DNA of 64,000 bases from Rhodococcus sp. Leaf247 (GTDB lineage: Bacteria; Actinomycetota; Actinomycetes; Mycobacteriales; Mycobacteriaceae), in contig NZ_LMRP01000003.1 in assembly GCF_001426185.1 (NCBI RefSeq), positions 310,001 to 374,000 of the forward strand. The letters run 5' to 3'. Positions 28,048 to 41,894 of the stretch are shown in pieces (within the stretch, counting starts at the first letter, position 1; the number at the start of each line of letters is the position of its first letter). The notes beneath the pieces were generated by a model. It was not told the origin of the DNA, made no database searches, and was given only the letters and a program-made list of their open reading frames with translations. A program made the translations under genes and the position numbers.

Positions 28048-28967
28048 ACATGCAGCGAGAGCAGGTGGGGTTCACCGCCGAACCGGAGTCGCTCGCCGAC
28101 ATCGACGTGGCCCTGGTGACAGGGCTGTCCGGCGCGGGACTGGGAACGGCGGCCAAGGTCCTCGAGGACCTGGGGTGGTACGTGGCGGACAACATGCCGC
28201 CCGAACTCATCACACGGATGATCGAGATCGGTCGCACGTCGACACCGGGCATCGAGCGCCTCGCCCTGGTCGTCGACGTCCGCAGCCGCCTGTTCAACGG
28301 TGATGTCGCCACCCTGCTGTCGGATCTGACGGCGGTGGGTGTGCGCCCGCGCGTGCTGTTCCTCGACGCGTCCGACGGTGTGCTGATCCGACGGTTCGAA
28401 TCCGTGCGTCGCAGCCACCCGCTGCAGAACTACGGCTTCGACGGCACCCTCACCGAAGGCATCGCGGACGAGCGCGAGCGTTTGGCGTCGGTCAAGGAAG
28501 CGGCCGACATCGTCATCGACACGACGTCCCTGTCGGTGCACGGTCTCCGGGACCGCATCGCAGCAGGCTTCGGCACCGACATGGCGAACACCATCGCCGT
28601 CACGGTCGAGTCCTTCGGTTTCAAGTACGGCGTTCCGTTGGACGCGGACGTGTTGTGCGACATGAGGTTTCTGCCCAACCCCCACTGGATTCCCGAGTTG
28701 AGGGCGCTCACCGGGAAGGACGAGGGAGTGCGCGACTACGTCCTCGGACAACCGGGCGCCGAGGAGTACCTCGACCTGTACCACCGATTGGTCGGCATGA
28801 CGCTCGCCGGCTACCGGCGGGAGGGCAAGAGATACATGACCATCGCCATCGGGTGCACCGGCGGCAAACATCGCAGTGTCGCGATGGCCGAGGCGTTCGC
28901 GGACCGCCTGCGCGACGACGCGGACACCAGCGTGCGCGTCGTCCATCGCGACCTGGGCCGCGAGTGA
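28044..28967 (+). CDS. rapZ: RapZ-family nucleotide-binding RNA-associated protein
   Basis: In E. coli RapZ controls glmS through small RNAs; the actinobacterial role is not settled (Rv1421 family). 307 residues. The N-terminal P-loop is degenerate: [10 protein letters not shown] (residues 27-36), with Leu and Gly where Lys and Ser/Thr are expected. The C-terminal domain is well conserved: [28 protein letters not shown], and [20 protein letters not shown] 28044 overlaps uvrC by 4 nt and the stop overlaps yvcK by 4 nt, the conserved uvrC-rapZ-yvcK-whiA order. Confidence 0.93.
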   Translation: MNMQREQVGFTAEPESLADIDVALVTGLSGAGLGTAAKVLEDLGWYVADNMPPELITRMIEIGRTSTPGIERLALVVDVRSRLFNGDVATLLSDLTAVGVRPRVLFLDASDGVLIRRFESVRRSHPLQNYGFDGTLTEGIADERERLASVKEAADIVIDTTSLSVHGLRDRIAAGFGTDMANTIAVTVESFGFKYGVPLDADVLCDMRFLPNPHWIPELRALTGKDEGVRDYVLGQPGAEEYLDLYHRLVGMTLAGYRREGKRYMTIAIGCTGGKHRSVAMAEAFADRLRDDADTSVRVVHRDLGRE

Positions 28968-30019
28968 GTGCGGCCGGACCACGCGACGAGAACTCCCCGA
29001 GCATCGTCGCGTTGGGAGGTGGGCACGGGCTGTACGCCACGTTGTCCGCCGTGAGAACTCTGTCGAGGAACGTCACCGCTGTCGTGACCGTCGCCGACGA
29101 CGGCGGGTCGTCCGGGCGCCTACGGGCCGAGCTCGGAATGATCCCGCCCGGTGACCTCCGGATGGCGCTCGCTGCGCTGGCCGCGTCGGATCCCCGCAGC
29201 GCGCTGTGGGCCGACGTCCTCCAGCACCGGTTCGGCGGAAGCGGCGCACTCGCAGGACACTCCGTGGGCAATCTTCTTCTCGCCGGATTGACGGAGGTCG
29301 TCAAGGACCCCGTGGTCGCACTCGACGAGGTCGCCCACCTCCTCGACGTCGACGGACGTGTCCTGCCGATGTCGCCCATCGCCTTGGACATCGAGGCCGA
29401 TGTCTCCGGGCTCGAGTCGGATCCGCGAGTGAGCCGGGTCATCCGAGGTCAGGTAGCGGTGGCCACCACGCCCGGCAAGGTCCGACGAGTGCGTCTGCTG
29501 CCCGTCGATCCACCGGCGACCGAACAGTCGGTGCGCGCGATCGAACGCGCCGACCTCGTCGTTCTCGGACCGGGATCGTGGTTCTCCAGTGTTCTGCCCC
29601 ACGTTCTCGTTCCCGACCTGGCGGCGGCTCTGCGCAGAACAGACTCCCGCAAGGTGCTGGTACTGAACCTCGGACCGGAGCCGGGGGAGACCACAGGATT
29701 CTCGGCGGAGCGCCATCTCCACGTACTGTCCCAACACGCACCGGGTTTTCGGGTGCATCACGTGGTGGTCGACTCGGCGTCGGTACCGCCGGGTTCCGAG
29801 CGCGAACATCTGGCACGGGCCGCCGCAGTCTTCGGTGCGGACGTGATCTACGCCGATGTCGCGGGGGCGACACCACACGCACACGACGTCGCCAAGCTCG
29901 CGGCCGTGTTCGGCGCCGTTCTGGGCGCGGGTAGACCCGCGTCCGCGGTCGACGACACGCGCCCTAACGACGGCGACACCAGCAGTGACAGCAGGAAGGA
30001 ACCGACATCGTGGCCATGA
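28964..30019 (+). CDS. yvcK: YvcK/CuvA-family gluconeogenesis factor (UDP-sugar-binding)
   Basis: Needed for growth on gluconeogenic carbon and for cell-wall integrity in Bacillus and mycobacteria; binds UDP-sugars. 351 residues with the Rossmann-like [14 protein letters not shown] at the start, [14 protein letters not shown], and the central [14 protein letters not shown] 28964 overlaps rapZ (GTGA); the upstream continuation is out of register with family length. The stop lies inside the start region of whiA, so all four genes are coupled. Confidence 0.94.
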   Translation: MSAAGPRDENSPSIVALGGGHGLYATLSAVRTLSRNVTAVVTVADDGGSSGRLRAELGMIPPGDLRMALAALAASDPRSALWADVLQHRFGGSGALAGHSVGNLLLAGLTEVVKDPVVALDEVAHLLDVDGRVLPMSPIALDIEADVSGLESDPRVSRVIRGQVAVATTPGKVRRVRLLPVDPPATEQSVRAIERADLVVLGPGSWFSSVLPHVLVPDLAAALRRTDSRKVLVLNLGPEPGETTGFSAERHLHVLSQHAPGFRVHHVVVDSASVPPGSEREHLARAAAVFGADVIYADVAGATPHAHDVAKLAAVFGAVLGAGRPASAVDDTRPNDGDTSSDSRKEPTSWP

Positions 30020-30993
30020 CAGCCGATGTCAAGGACGAACTCAGCAGGCTCACGATCACGCAGGTCAGCTGCCGCAAGGCAGAGGTCGCCGCGTTGCTGC
30101 GCTTCGCCGGAGGCCTGCACATCGTGGCCGGGCGCGTCGTGGTGGAGGCGGAGGTCGACCAGCTGTCCATCGCCCGACGCCTCAAGCGCGAGGTCTTCGA
30201 GTTGTTCGGGTACAGCGCCGACGTGCACTCCATCGGCGCGGGCGGACTGCGGAAATCGACGCGCTACATCGTGCGCGTCGCCAAGGACGGTGAGGCGCTC
30301 GCGCGTCAGACGGGTCTGCTGGACATGCGCGGCCGTCCCGTTCGCGGGCTCCCGGCGCAGGTGGTCGGCGGCACGGTCGCCGACGCGGAAGCCGCCTGGC
30401 GAGGCGCCTTCCTGGCACACGGCTCGCTGACCGAACCCGGGCGCTCCTCGGCTCTCGAGGTCAGTTGCCCCGGACCGGAGGCAGCGCTGGCTCTCGTCGG
30501 TGCCGCTCGTCGGCTGGGTGTCGCCGCCAAGGCGCGCGAGGTCCGCGGCGCCGACCGCGTCGTCGTTCGCGACGGTGAGGCCATCGGCGTGCTGCTCACC
30601 CACATGGGCGCCCAGGACACTCGCCTGACCTGGGAGGAGCGACGCATGCGCCGCGAGGTGCGGGCGACGGCCAACAGGCTCGCCAACTTCGACGATGCCA
30701 ATCTGCGCCGGTCCGCGCGGGCCGCCGTCGCCGCCGCCGCGCGCGTGGAACGGGCGTTGGCCATCCTCGGGGAAGACGTCCCCGACCATCTCGCCGCGGC
30801 CGGTCATCTGCGCGTCGAGCATCGGCAGGCGTCGCTCGAGGAACTGGGTCAGCTGGCCGACCCGCCGATGACCAAGGACGCCGTCGCCGGTCGGATCCGC
30901 CGGTTGTTGTCGATGGCGGATCGCAAGGCGAAGGACACGGGCATCCCGGACACCGAGTCCGCCGTGACCGCGGACCTGCTCGACGACGCCTGA
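30010..30993 (+). CDS. whiA: Sporulation/cell-division transcription factor WhiA
   Basis: DNA-binding regulator that works with WhiB in Streptomyces to switch on division genes; conserved in non-sporulating actinobacteria. 327 residues: N-terminal LAGLIDADG homing-endonuclease-like domains ([19 protein letters not shown] ... [13 protein letters not shown]-type sequence) and C-terminal helix-turn-helix ([20 protein letters not shown]). GTG 30010 overlaps the end of yvcK by 10 nt; ATG 30016 is an alternative start two codons in. Confidence 0.94.
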   Translation: MAMTADVKDELSRLTITQVSCRKAEVAALLRFAGGLHIVAGRVVVEAEVDQLSIARRLKREVFELFGYSADVHSIGAGGLRKSTRYIVRVAKDGEALARQTGLLDMRGRPVRGLPAQVVGGTVADAEAAWRGAFLAHGSLTEPGRSSALEVSCPGPEAALALVGAARRLGVAAKAREVRGADRVVVRDGEAIGVLLTHMGAQDTRLTWEERRMRREVRATANRLANFDDANLRRSARAAVAAAARVERALAILGEDVPDHLAAAGHLRVEHRQASLEELGQLADPPMTKDAVAGRIRRLLSMADRKAKDTGIPDTESAVTADLLDDA

Positions 30994-31023
30994 GCGGGAC
31001 GAGGCGGCTGACCGAGAGATGCA

Positions 31024-32207
<1,184 letters not shown>

Positions 32208-32211
32208 CCCG

Positions 32212-33423
32212 ATGGCTGTCAAGACACTGCAGGACCTGATCGACGAGGGCGTCGACGGACGTGGCGTCCTCGTGCGGGCAGACTTCAACGTTCCGCTCGA
32301 GAACGGGCAGATCACCGACGCGGGTCGCATCGAGGCGTCGCTCCCGACGCTGCAGACGCTTCTCGAAGCCGGTGCCAAGCTCATAGTCACCGCCCACCTC
32401 GGTCGGCCCGACGGCACTCCGGACGCCAAGTTCTCGTTGGCACCGGTGGCCGCCAAGCTGGGTGAACTGCTGGGACGCCACGTCCAGCTCGCCGGTGACG
32501 TCGTCGGCCAGGACGCCGAGGCTCGCGCCGAGGGTCTGACCGACGGTGACGTTCTCCTCCTCGAGAACATCCGCTTCGATCCTCGTGAGACCAGCAAGGA
32601 CGATGCCGAGCGGCTGGCGTTGGCGAAGGAACTGGCCACGCTGGCCGGCGACGGCGCCGCGTTCGTCTCCGACGGTTTCGGTGTCGTGCATCGCAAGCAG
32701 GCGTCGGTGTACGACGTGGCGACACTCCTCCCGCACTACGCGGGAAACCTGGTCGCCACCGAGGTCGACGTGCTCACCAAGCTGACCGAGACCCCCGAGC
32801 GGCCGTACGCGGTCGTGCTCGGCGGCTCCAAGGTGTCCGACAAGATCGGTGTCATCGAGGCACTCGCTCCCAAGGTCGACACCCTGGTCATCGGCGGCGG
32901 CATGGCCTTCACGTTCCTTGCGGCACAGGGGTATTCGGTCGGAACCTCCCTGCTGCAGGAAGATCGCATCGAGACGTGCAAGGACCTGCTCGAGCGTTTC
33001 GGTGACGTCATCCACCTCCCGACGGACTTCGTCGTCGCCGACAGCTTCTCCGCCGACGCGGAGTCGAAGACGGTGAAGGCGTCGGAGATCCCCGACGGCT
33101 GGATGGGTCTGGACGTGGGACCCGACTCGGTGGATCGGTTCGAAGCGGTGCTCAGCAACGCCAAGACCATCTTCTGGAACGGTCCCGCCGGAGTCTTCGA
33201 GTTCGAGAAGTTCTCGAAGGGCACCGAAGGTATCGCCCGGGCGATCATCGCGGCGACCACGAAGGGCGCGTTCAGTGTCGTCGGTGGTGGCGACTCCGCC
33301 GCGGCCGTGCGCACTCTGGGTCTCCCGGATGCCGGCTTCTCCCACATCTCCACCGGTGGCGGTGCCTCCCTCGAGTACCTCGAGGGCAAGCAGCTCCCCG
33401 GCCTGTCGATCCTGGAGGGCTGA
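32212..33423 (+). CDS. pgk: Phosphoglycerate kinase
   Basis: Transfers phosphate from 1,3-bisphosphoglycerate to ADP. 403 residues. N-terminal substrate site [26 protein letters not shown], and the C-terminal nucleotide loop [11 protein letters not shown] with [19 protein letters not shown] are the family marks. ATG 32212. Lies 4 nt from gap and 3 nt from tpiA. Confidence 0.97.
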   Translation: MAVKTLQDLIDEGVDGRGVLVRADFNVPLENGQITDAGRIEASLPTLQTLLEAGAKLIVTAHLGRPDGTPDAKFSLAPVAAKLGELLGRHVQLAGDVVGQDAEARAEGLTDGDVLLLENIRFDPRETSKDDAERLALAKELATLAGDGAAFVSDGFGVVHRKQASVYDVATLLPHYAGNLVATEVDVLTKLTETPERPYAVVLGGSKVSDKIGVIEALAPKVDTLVIGGGMAFTFLAAQGYSVGTSLLQEDRIETCKDLLERFGDVIHLPTDFVVADSFSADAESKTVKASEIPDGWMGLDVGPDSVDRFEAVLSNAKTIFWNGPAGVFEFEKFSKGTEGIARAIIAATTKGAFSVVGGGDSAAAVRTLGLPDAGFSHISTGGGASLEYLEGKQLPGLSILEG

Positions 33424-33426
33424 CAC

Positions 33427-34212
33427 ATGGCACGGACCCCGTTCATCGCCGGCAACTGGAAGATGAATCTCAACCATCTCGAAGCCATCGCGCTGGTGCA
33501 GAAGATCGCGTTCTCACTGCCCGCGAAGTACTTCGAGAAGGTCGACGTCGCGGTCATCCCGCCGTTCACGGACATCCGCAGCGTCCAGACGCTGATCGAG
33601 GGCGACAAGCTGCTGCTCACCTTCGGTGCGCAGGACCTGTCGCCGCAGGACTCCGGCGCGTACACCGGTGACATCAGCGGCGCGTTCCTGGCGAAGCTGG
33701 GATGCACCTACGTCGTGGTCGGTCACTCCGAGCGTCGCGCCGGACACGGCGAGGACAACGAGACGGTGCTGGCCAAGACCAAGGCTGCGCTCAAGCACGG
33801 ACTGATCCCGATCGTGTGCATCGGCGAGGGCCTCGAGGTCCGCGAGGCGGGCGAGCATGTGGCCTTCAACGTCGAGCAGCTCCGCGGTTCGCTCGCGGGA
33901 CTCGGGGCGGACGAGATCGCCAAGATCGTCGTCGCCTACGAACCCGTGTGGGCCATCGGGACCGGCCGTGTGGCCAGTGCTGCGGACGCCCAGGAAGTCT
34001 GTGGGGCCATCCGAGAAGAGCTGGTCTCCCTGGCCGACGTGGACACCGCCGCGAAGGTTCGCGTGCTGTACGGAGGTTCGGTCAGCTCCAAGAACGTCGG
34101 CGAGATCGTCGGCCAGACCGATGTCGACGGGGCACTCGTCGGCGGAGCGTCGCTCAAGGCGGACGAATTCGCCACCTTGTGCGCCATCGCTGCCGGGGGA
34201 CCGCTTCCCTGA
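33427..34212 (+). CDS. tpiA: Triosephosphate isomerase
   Basis: Interconverts dihydroxyacetone phosphate and glyceraldehyde-3-phosphate. 261 residues, TIM barrel. [11 protein letters not shown] carries the active-site Asn and Lys, VVVGHSERR the catalytic His, [11 protein letters not shown] the catalytic Glu, and [11 protein letters not shown] the phosphate loop. ATG 33427, 3 nt after pgk. A strong hairpin starts 19 bp after the stop and probably ends the glycolytic transcript. Confidence 0.97.
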   Translation: MARTPFIAGNWKMNLNHLEAIALVQKIAFSLPAKYFEKVDVAVIPPFTDIRSVQTLIEGDKLLLTFGAQDLSPQDSGAYTGDISGAFLAKLGCTYVVVGHSERRAGHGEDNETVLAKTKAALKHGLIPIVCIGEGLEVREAGEHVAFNVEQLRGSLAGLGADEIAKIVVAYEPVWAIGTGRVASAADAQEVCGAIREELVSLADVDTAAKVRVLYGGSVSSKNVGEIVGQTDVDGALVGGASLKADEFATLCAIAAGGPLP

Positions 34213-34231
34213 CACACCGCGCATCACCGAT

Positions 34232-34265
34232 CGAAGGGCACGTCGCGCACGCGACGTGCCCTTCG
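34232..34265 (+). terminator. Terminator-like hairpin after tpiA
   Basis: A perfect 15-bp stem, arms 34232-34246 and 34251-34265, with a 4-nt loop (GCAC). It is GC-rich and is not followed by a T-run, the form often seen in high-G+C actinobacteria. It sits between the end of gap-pgk-tpiA and the separate secG promoter. Confidence 0.7.
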
Positions 34266-34287
34266 TCGTCCCGCCCGCTCCGACCTG

Positions 34288-34293
34288 TAGGAT
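34288..34293 (+). promoter_or_regulatory. Candidate -10 box of secG, probably leaderless
   Basis: TAGGAT fits TANNNT and ends 8 nt before the secG ATG (34302), so transcription would begin at or within 1-2 nt of the start codon. No Shine-Dalgarno is visible in front of secG, consistent with a leaderless message. Inference from spacing alone. Confidence 0.45.
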
Positions 34294-34301
34294 TGCCGAT
34301 C

Positions 34302-34535
34302 ATGCGCACGTTCCTGGACATCCTGCTGGTGATCACCAGCATCGGCCTGCTCGTCTTCATCCTGCTGCACCGCGGCAAGGGTGGCGGCCTGTCCAGCCTC
34401 TTCGGTGGCGGCGTCCAGTCGTCGTTGTCCGGATCGAGCGTCGTGGAGAAGAACCTCGACCGCGTCACCGTGTTCACCGGCGTCGTGTGGCTCATCTGCA
34501 TCCTCGGCATCGGCCTGGAGATCAAGTTCGCCTGA
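34302..34535 (+). CDS. secG: Preprotein translocase subunit SecG
   Basis: Auxiliary membrane subunit of the SecYEG channel. 77 residues with two membrane helices (residues ~5-22 and ~57-75) joined by the Gly/Ser-rich cytoplasmic loop GKGGGLSSLFGGGVQSSLSG, which is the family signature. ATG 34302; the longer upstream reading overlaps tpiA in another frame and is not real. Order tpiA-secG-ppc is the same as in mycobacteria and corynebacteria. Confidence 0.94.
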   Translation: MRTFLDILLVITSIGLLVFILLHRGKGGGLSSLFGGGVQSSLSGSSVVEKNLDRVTVFTGVVWLICILGIGLEIKFA

Positions 34536-34594
34536 CACGCCGGGCCTGACATCCCTGCGCTGCGCCGGACAGCGAGGCCGACAATACTGTTCCC

Positions 34595-37363
<2,769 letters not shown>

Positions 37364-37380
37364 AGGGAACCGTCGGGGCT

Positions 37381-37423
37381 CTCCCGGCGTCGAACAGAGC
37401 AGGACCACATTCGACGCCGGGAG
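37381..37423 (+). terminator. Hairpin between the convergent ppc and pgl genes
   Basis: Perfect 14-bp inverted repeat: arms 37381-37394 and 37410-37423, loop of 15 nt. It begins 17 bp after the ppc stop. Because the stem is symmetric it could also act on transcripts coming from pgl on the other strand. No T-run follows on either strand. Confidence 0.65.
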
Positions 37424-37434
37424 GGCACCTCGAC

Positions 37435-37578
37435 ATGAAGCAGTTCAGCGACAACCGTTGCGACGCACCAGCATCCGCGTGGCGGCGCGGAATTCCCCGT
37501 CGTCGCCACGCGCCGGTTCCCACGCAGGTACGCCAGGACGGCCCGGCCGACGAGCGCCCGGGTCGATCGCCGGCATGA
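37435..37578 (+). CDS. Possible small basic protein (47 residues), doubtful
   Basis: ATG 37435 opens 47 codons (start KQFSDNRCDAPASAWRRG) rich in Arg, Pro and Ala, ending 3 bp before the pgl stop on the other strand. GGGAGG just upstream could serve as ribosome binding site but is part of the terminator stem. No family recognised; composition resembles random high-G+C sequence. Reported because it is the only open reading in the 218-bp ppc-pgl gap. Confidence 0.2.
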   Translation: MKQFSDNRCDAPASAWRRGIPRRRHAPVPTQVRQDGPADERPGRSPA

Positions 37579-37581
37579 CGG

Positions 37582-38310
37582 TCACAGACGCGAGGCGGAC
37601 CCCTCGTCGAGGAACCAGACGGTGGACTCGGTGCCGTGGGCACCGGCAGCCGGGTGCTCGATCGGATCCGCGCCGCCGACACATGCCGCGACCGCGTCGG
37701 CCTTCCCCTCACCCGACACCAGGAACCACACGTGCCGGGAACGGTTCACCGCCGGAAGGGTGAGGGTGATGCGGACCGGCGGCGGCTTGGGGGAGTCGGT
37801 GACGGCGAGGACGAGGCTGCTGTCCTCGCGCACCGCATCGCTGTGGGGGAACAGCGAGTTGATGTGGGAGTCCGGGCCCATGCCCAGGAGGTGCACGTCG
37901 AACACCGGGCCGTCGGTGCCGCCGAATGCGGCGACGGCCTGAAGGTAGGCCACGGCGGCCGCGTCGACGTCGTCACCCAGCGGGGAGTCCGACGGCGCCA
38001 TGACGTGCACGCGTGCCTCGTCGACGCCGACGTGATCGAGCAACGCGTCCTTCGCCTGGACGTAGTTCCTCTCCGAGTCGCCCTCGGGAAGAAAGCGTTC
38101 GTCGCCGAAGAAGACGTCGACCGCCGACCAGTCGATGTCACCGCCGAGATCTTTGACGGCCTTCAGCGTGGCGACGCCGGTACCGCCACCGGTCAGCACC
38201 ACGAACGCACTGCCGCGAGTCTTCTGTGCGTCGACGACGACGGCCACGAATCGTTCGGCCGCGGCGCGTGCGAGTGCCGCGGTGTCCGGGGAGCGGTGTA
38301 TCTCACTCAT
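37582..38310 (-). CDS. pgl: 6-phosphogluconolactonase
   Basis: Hydrolyses 6-phosphogluconolactone, second step of the oxidative pentose phosphate pathway (DevB type). 242 residues. Motifs: VLTGGGTGVATLKAV, VDVFFGDERFLPEGDSERNY, LLGMGPDSHINSLFPHS with the catalytic His, and a C-terminal VWFLDEG. The start overlaps the opcA stop by 8 nt. Last gene of tkt-tal-zwf-opcA-pgl. Confidence 0.96.
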   Translation of the reverse strand: MSEIHRSPDTAALARAAAERFVAVVVDAQKTRGSAFVVLTGGGTGVATLKAVKDLGGDIDWSAVDVFFGDERFLPEGDSERNYVQAKDALLDHVGVDEARVHVMAPSDSPLGDDVDAAAVAYLQAVAAFGGTDGPVFDVHLLGMGPDSHINSLFPHSDAVREDSSLVLAVTDSPKPPPVRITLTLPAVNRSRHVWFLVSGEGKADAVAACVGGADPIEHPAAGAHGTESTVWFLDEGSASRL

Positions 38311-39220
38311 AGGTCACCTTCGCGAGGCCGGCGAGTGCCTCTTCGTAGATCTCGTCACGGTCGAGGCGCCGTAGCTCTTCCGCCAGGCAATCACGCGTCT
38401 CCCGTCGTGCGAGAGACACCAGAGTGTCGGGTTGTCCCGTCCTGATCAGCGTCGCCGTGGTTCCGGTCTGCGGACGGCTGATGGAGACGGTGCTGTCCGC
38501 CAGCACCATCTCGACGCGCAGATCACCGACGTTGCGGTGCACGGGAACGCCCAGACGGCCGGCGAGCCATCCGGCGAGGATGTCGAGCGCCGGCTCGTCC
38601 CGCAGTCCCGAGACCGTGACCGAGCGCACGGCCTCGGCCTGCTGGTCGAGCGCGGTGGTGAGCAACGCTCGCCAGTACGTGATGCGCGACCACGCCAGGT
38701 CGGAGTCGCCCTCGGAGTAGGACTCGAGCCGCGACGCGATCGCGGCCCGCGGATCGGGGGCCATGGTGGCGTCGGTGATCCGTCGGATGGCAAGGCGTCC
38801 CACCGGGTCCTTGGCGGGCACGTCGGGCGCCCCACCGGGCCACCACGCGACGACGGGTGTGTCCGGCAGCAGGAAGGGGAGCACCACGCTCTGCTCGTGC
38901 TCGGACAGCTCGCCGCGCAGACGCAGCACGACCACCTCGGAGGCACCCGCGTCACCTCCGACGCGGATCTGCGCGTCGAGACCGTCCTCGTCACTGCGCT
39001 CGCCGCGCGCCAACACGATCACGCGGCACGGATGCTCGCGGCTGGCTTCGTTGGCTGCTTCGATCGCCGCTTCGAACTTGGACGGGTCACGGATGACGAC
39101 CACGAGAGTGAGGACGCGTCCGAGCGTGACGGCGCCTCCCGACTCGCGGAGTTCGACGAGTTTCTTCGAGACGGCGCGGGTACTGGTGGCCGGAAGGTCG
39201 ACGATCACGGTCTTCTCCAT
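38303..39220 (-). CDS. opcA: Glucose-6-phosphate dehydrogenase assembly protein OpcA
   Basis: Redox-sensitive activator of Zwf, described in cyanobacteria and found beside zwf in actinobacteria. 305 residues with the family's N-terminal IVDLPATSTRAVSKKLVELR and middle PFLLPDTPVVAWWPGGAPD. No catalytic motif of its own. ATG 39220 lies inside the end of zwf (16-nt overlap), so translation is coupled and a fixed ratio of the two proteins is likely. Confidence 0.94.
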   Translation of the reverse strand: MEKTVIVDLPATSTRAVSKKLVELRESGGAVTLGRVLTLVVVIRDPSKFEAAIEAANEASREHPCRVIVLARGERSDEDGLDAQIRVGGDAGASEVVVLRLRGELSEHEQSVVLPFLLPDTPVVAWWPGGAPDVPAKDPVGRLAIRRITDATMAPDPRAAIASRLESYSEGDSDLAWSRITYWRALLTTALDQQAEAVRSVTVSGLRDEPALDILAGWLAGRLGVPVHRNVGDLRVEMVLADSTVSISRPQTGTTATLIRTGQPDTLVSLARRETRDCLAEELRRLDRDEIYEEALAGLAKVTYE

Positions 39221-40761
39221 TCACGTCCGGTGCGCTGCATCATCTCGTTCGCGGAGTCCGGACCCCACGTCCCGGCCTCGTAGGGGTCGGCGGTGCCGCC
39301 CGACGCCCAGTACTCGAGGATCGGGTCGAGGATCTTCCAGGACAGCTCGACCTCGGCATTGACCGGGAAGAGCGACGGTTCACCGAGCAGGACGTCGAGA
39401 ATGAGACGCTCGTACGCCTCGGGGGAGGATTCGGTGAATGCCTGCCCGTAGCTGAAGTCCATGCTGACGTCGCGCACCTGCATGCTCGAACCCGGCACCT
39501 TCGACCCGAAGCGAAGCGTCACGCCCTCGTCCGGCTGCACCCTGATCACCAGGGCGTTCTGACCCAACTCCTCGGTCATGGTCGCGTCGAACGGTAGATG
39601 GGGAGCACGCTTGAAGATCATCGCGATCTCGGTGACCCGTCGTCCCAGCGATTTGCCGGTGCGCAGGTAGAACGGGACTCCGCCCCACCGTCGGGTGTCG
39701 ACCTCGAGCGTGATGGCCGCGTACGTCTCGGTCGTGGACTCGGCGTCGAAGCCTTCTTCTTCCTTGAGTCCCTTGACCTTCTGACTGCCCTGCCATCCGC
39801 TGGTGTACTGGCCGCGTGCCGCGGTCTCCGCGAACGGTTCCGCCAACCGCGTCGCCGACAACACCTTGATCTTCTCGGACTGCAGTTCGCTGGGGCTGAA
39901 GCTGACAGGCTCCTCCATCGCGGTGATGGCGAGCAACTGCAGCAGGTGATTCTGAATGACGTCGCGGGCAGCGCCGATGCCGTCGTAGTACCCGGCTCGG
40001 CCGCCGAGACCGATGTCCTCGGCCATCGTGATCTGCACGTGGTCCACGTAGTGGGCGTTCCAGATCGGGTCGAACAACTGGTTCGCGAAGCGCAGCGCCA
40101 GGATGTTCTGGACCGTCTCCTTGCCCAGGTAGTGGTCGATGCGGAACACCCGGTCCTCCGGGAACACCCGGTTGACGACGGCGTTGAGTTCCTTCGCGCT
40201 CTGCAGATCGTGGCCGAAGGGCTTCTCGATGACGACGCGTCGCCACTGGTCGGGCCCACCCTCGACGACCTGACCTGTCGCCAGGCCGGACGTGGAGAGT
40301 TGCTCGAGGACGACGGGGAACGCGCTGGGCGGGATCGACAGGTAGAACGCGTGATTGCCACCCGTTCCGCGTTGGACATCGAGTTCGGCGAGCGTCGTCG
40401 CCAACCGGTCGAAGGCGTCGGCGTCGTCGAAGGTGCCCTGGACGAAGCGGATGCCCTCGGCGAGACGCTCCCAGACGCTCTCACGGAACGGCGTGCGAGC
40501 ATGCTCGCGAACCGAATCGTGGACGATGGTCGAGAAGTCCTGGTCCTCCCATTCGCGTCGTGCGAAACCGACGAGGGCGAAGCCGGGGGGCAACAGCCCG
40601 CGGTTCGCCAGGTCGTACACGGCCGGCATCAGCTTCTTGCGCGCGAGATCGCCCGTCACCCCGAAGATCACCAGGCTGCAGGGCCCGGCGATCCTCGGGA
40701 GACGCTTGTCCCGGTTGTCACGAAGCGGATTGACCCAGGGGGCGTCCTCCGTCGTCGTCAT
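39205..40761 (-). CDS. zwf: Glucose-6-phosphate 1-dehydrogenase
   Basis: NADP-dependent entry enzyme of the pentose phosphate pathway and a main NADPH source. 518 residues. Nucleotide-binding IFGVTGDLARKKLMPAVYDL and the active-site VFRIDHYLGKETVQN with the catalytic Asp-His are intact; FNGWTR-like IEKPFGHDLQSA is also present. ATG 40761, 3 bp from the tal stop. Corresponds to Rv1447c (zwf2). Confidence 0.97.
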   Translation of the reverse strand: MTTTEDAPWVNPLRDNRDKRLPRIAGPCSLVIFGVTGDLARKKLMPAVYDLANRGLLPPGFALVGFARREWEDQDFSTIVHDSVREHARTPFRESVWERLAEGIRFVQGTFDDADAFDRLATTLAELDVQRGTGGNHAFYLSIPPSAFPVVLEQLSTSGLATGQVVEGGPDQWRRVVIEKPFGHDLQSAKELNAVVNRVFPEDRVFRIDHYLGKETVQNILALRFANQLFDPIWNAHYVDHVQITMAEDIGLGGRAGYYDGIGAARDVIQNHLLQLLAITAMEEPVSFSPSELQSEKIKVLSATRLAEPFAETAARGQYTSGWQGSQKVKGLKEEEGFDAESTTETYAAITLEVDTRRWGGVPFYLRTGKSLGRRVTEIAMIFKRAPHLPFDATMTEELGQNALVIRVQPDEGVTLRFGSKVPGSSMQVRDVSMDFSYGQAFTESSPEAYERLILDVLLGEPSLFPVNAEVELSWKILDPILEYWASGGTADPYEAGTWGPDSANEMMQRTGREWRRP

Positions 40762-40764
40762 GTG

Positions 40765-41889
40765 TCAGCTCTTGCTCTGTGCCTGATCGAGCTGCTGGCG
40801 AGTGGCCTCGTTGAGTTCGGCCCAGGCGCTCTCGAACTTCTCGACACCCTCGTTCTCGAGGACGAGGAACACGTCCGTGAGGTCGATGCCGAGGGCGCTG
40901 ATCGCGTCGAACACGGCCTGCGACTCGGGACCCTTGCCCGAGATCGTGTCGCCCGTGATCTCACCGTGGTCCGCCACCGCGTCCATGGTCTTCTCCGGCA
41001 TCGTGTTCACCGTGTTGGGTGCGACGAGTTCGGTGACGTACAGGGTGTCGGGGAGCGTCGGATCCTTGACGCCGGTCGAGGCCCACAGCGCGCGCTGCGG
41101 ACGTGCATTGCTCTCCAGGAGGCCCTGGAACCGCGAGCCGACCTCGAAGACCTGCTGGTAGGCGACGTACGCGAGGCGCGCGTTGGCCAGTCCGGCCTTG
41201 CCCTTCAGCTCGGTGGCCTCGGGGGTGCCGATGGCATCGAGACGCTTGTCGATCTCGGTGTCGACGCGCGAGACGAAGAACGATGCCACCGAGTGGATCG
41301 AGGACAGGTCATGTCCGGCGGCCTTGGCGGACTCGAGTCCCTCGAGGTACGCGTTCATGACGGCTTCGTACCGCTCGACCGAGAAGATCAGCGTGACGTT
41401 GACGCTGATGCCTTCGCCGATGACCTTGGCGATCGCGGGAATGCCGGCTTCGGTCGCGGGAATCTTGATGAGGACGTTGGGGCGGTCGACGATCTTCCAC
41501 AGCTCGATCGCCTGCGCCACGGTCTTGTCGGTCTCGTGCGCCAGGCGAGGATCGACCTCGATGGACACGCGGCCGTCGACACCGTTGGACGCCTCGTAGA
41601 CGGGTGCGAAGATGTCGCACGCGTTGCGGACGTCGTCGGTGGTGACGGTGCGGATGACCGCGTCCACGTCGGCGCCGCGGGCCGCGAGCTCGTTGACCTG
41701 ATCGTCGTAGGCGGTGCCCTTGCTGAGCGCAGCCTGGAAGATCGACGGGTTCGTGGTGACACCGACGACCGACTTGCCCTCGATCAGCTCGGTCAGGTTG
41801 CCGGACGAGATGCGGTCACGTGAGAGGTCGTCGAGCCACACGGACACTCCGGCGGCCGACAGATCTGCGAGATTCTTGTTCTGGGTCAT
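40765..41889 (-). CDS. tal: Transaldolase
   Basis: Moves dihydroxyacetone units between sugar phosphates in the non-oxidative pentose phosphate pathway. 374 residues, the long actinobacterial type. The Schiff-base lysine is in [16 protein letters not shown] (Lys near residue 142); [16 protein letters not shown] marks the N-terminal substrate loop. ATG 41889 is the family start ([20 protein letters not shown]), with AAGGGA upstream. The longer open reading to 42399 is antisense-like overlap with tkt and not real. Confidence 0.96.
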   Translation of the reverse strand: MTQNKNLADLSAAGVSVWLDDLSRDRISSGNLTELIEGKSVVGVTTNPSIFQAALSKGTAYDDQVNELAARGADVDAVIRTVTTDDVRNACDIFAPVYEASNGVDGRVSIEVDPRLAHETDKTVAQAIELWKIVDRPNVLIKIPATEAGIPAIAKVIGEGISVNVTLIFSVERYEAVMNAYLEGLESAKAAGHDLSSIHSVASFFVSRVDTEIDKRLDAIGTPEATELKGKAGLANARLAYVAYQQVFEVGSRFQGLLESNARPQRALWASTGVKDPTLPDTLYVTELVAPNTVNTMPEKTMDAVADHGEITGDTISGKGPESQAVFDAISALGIDLTDVFLVLENEGVEKFESAWAELNEATRQQLDQAQSKS

Positions 41890-41894
41890 GGCGG

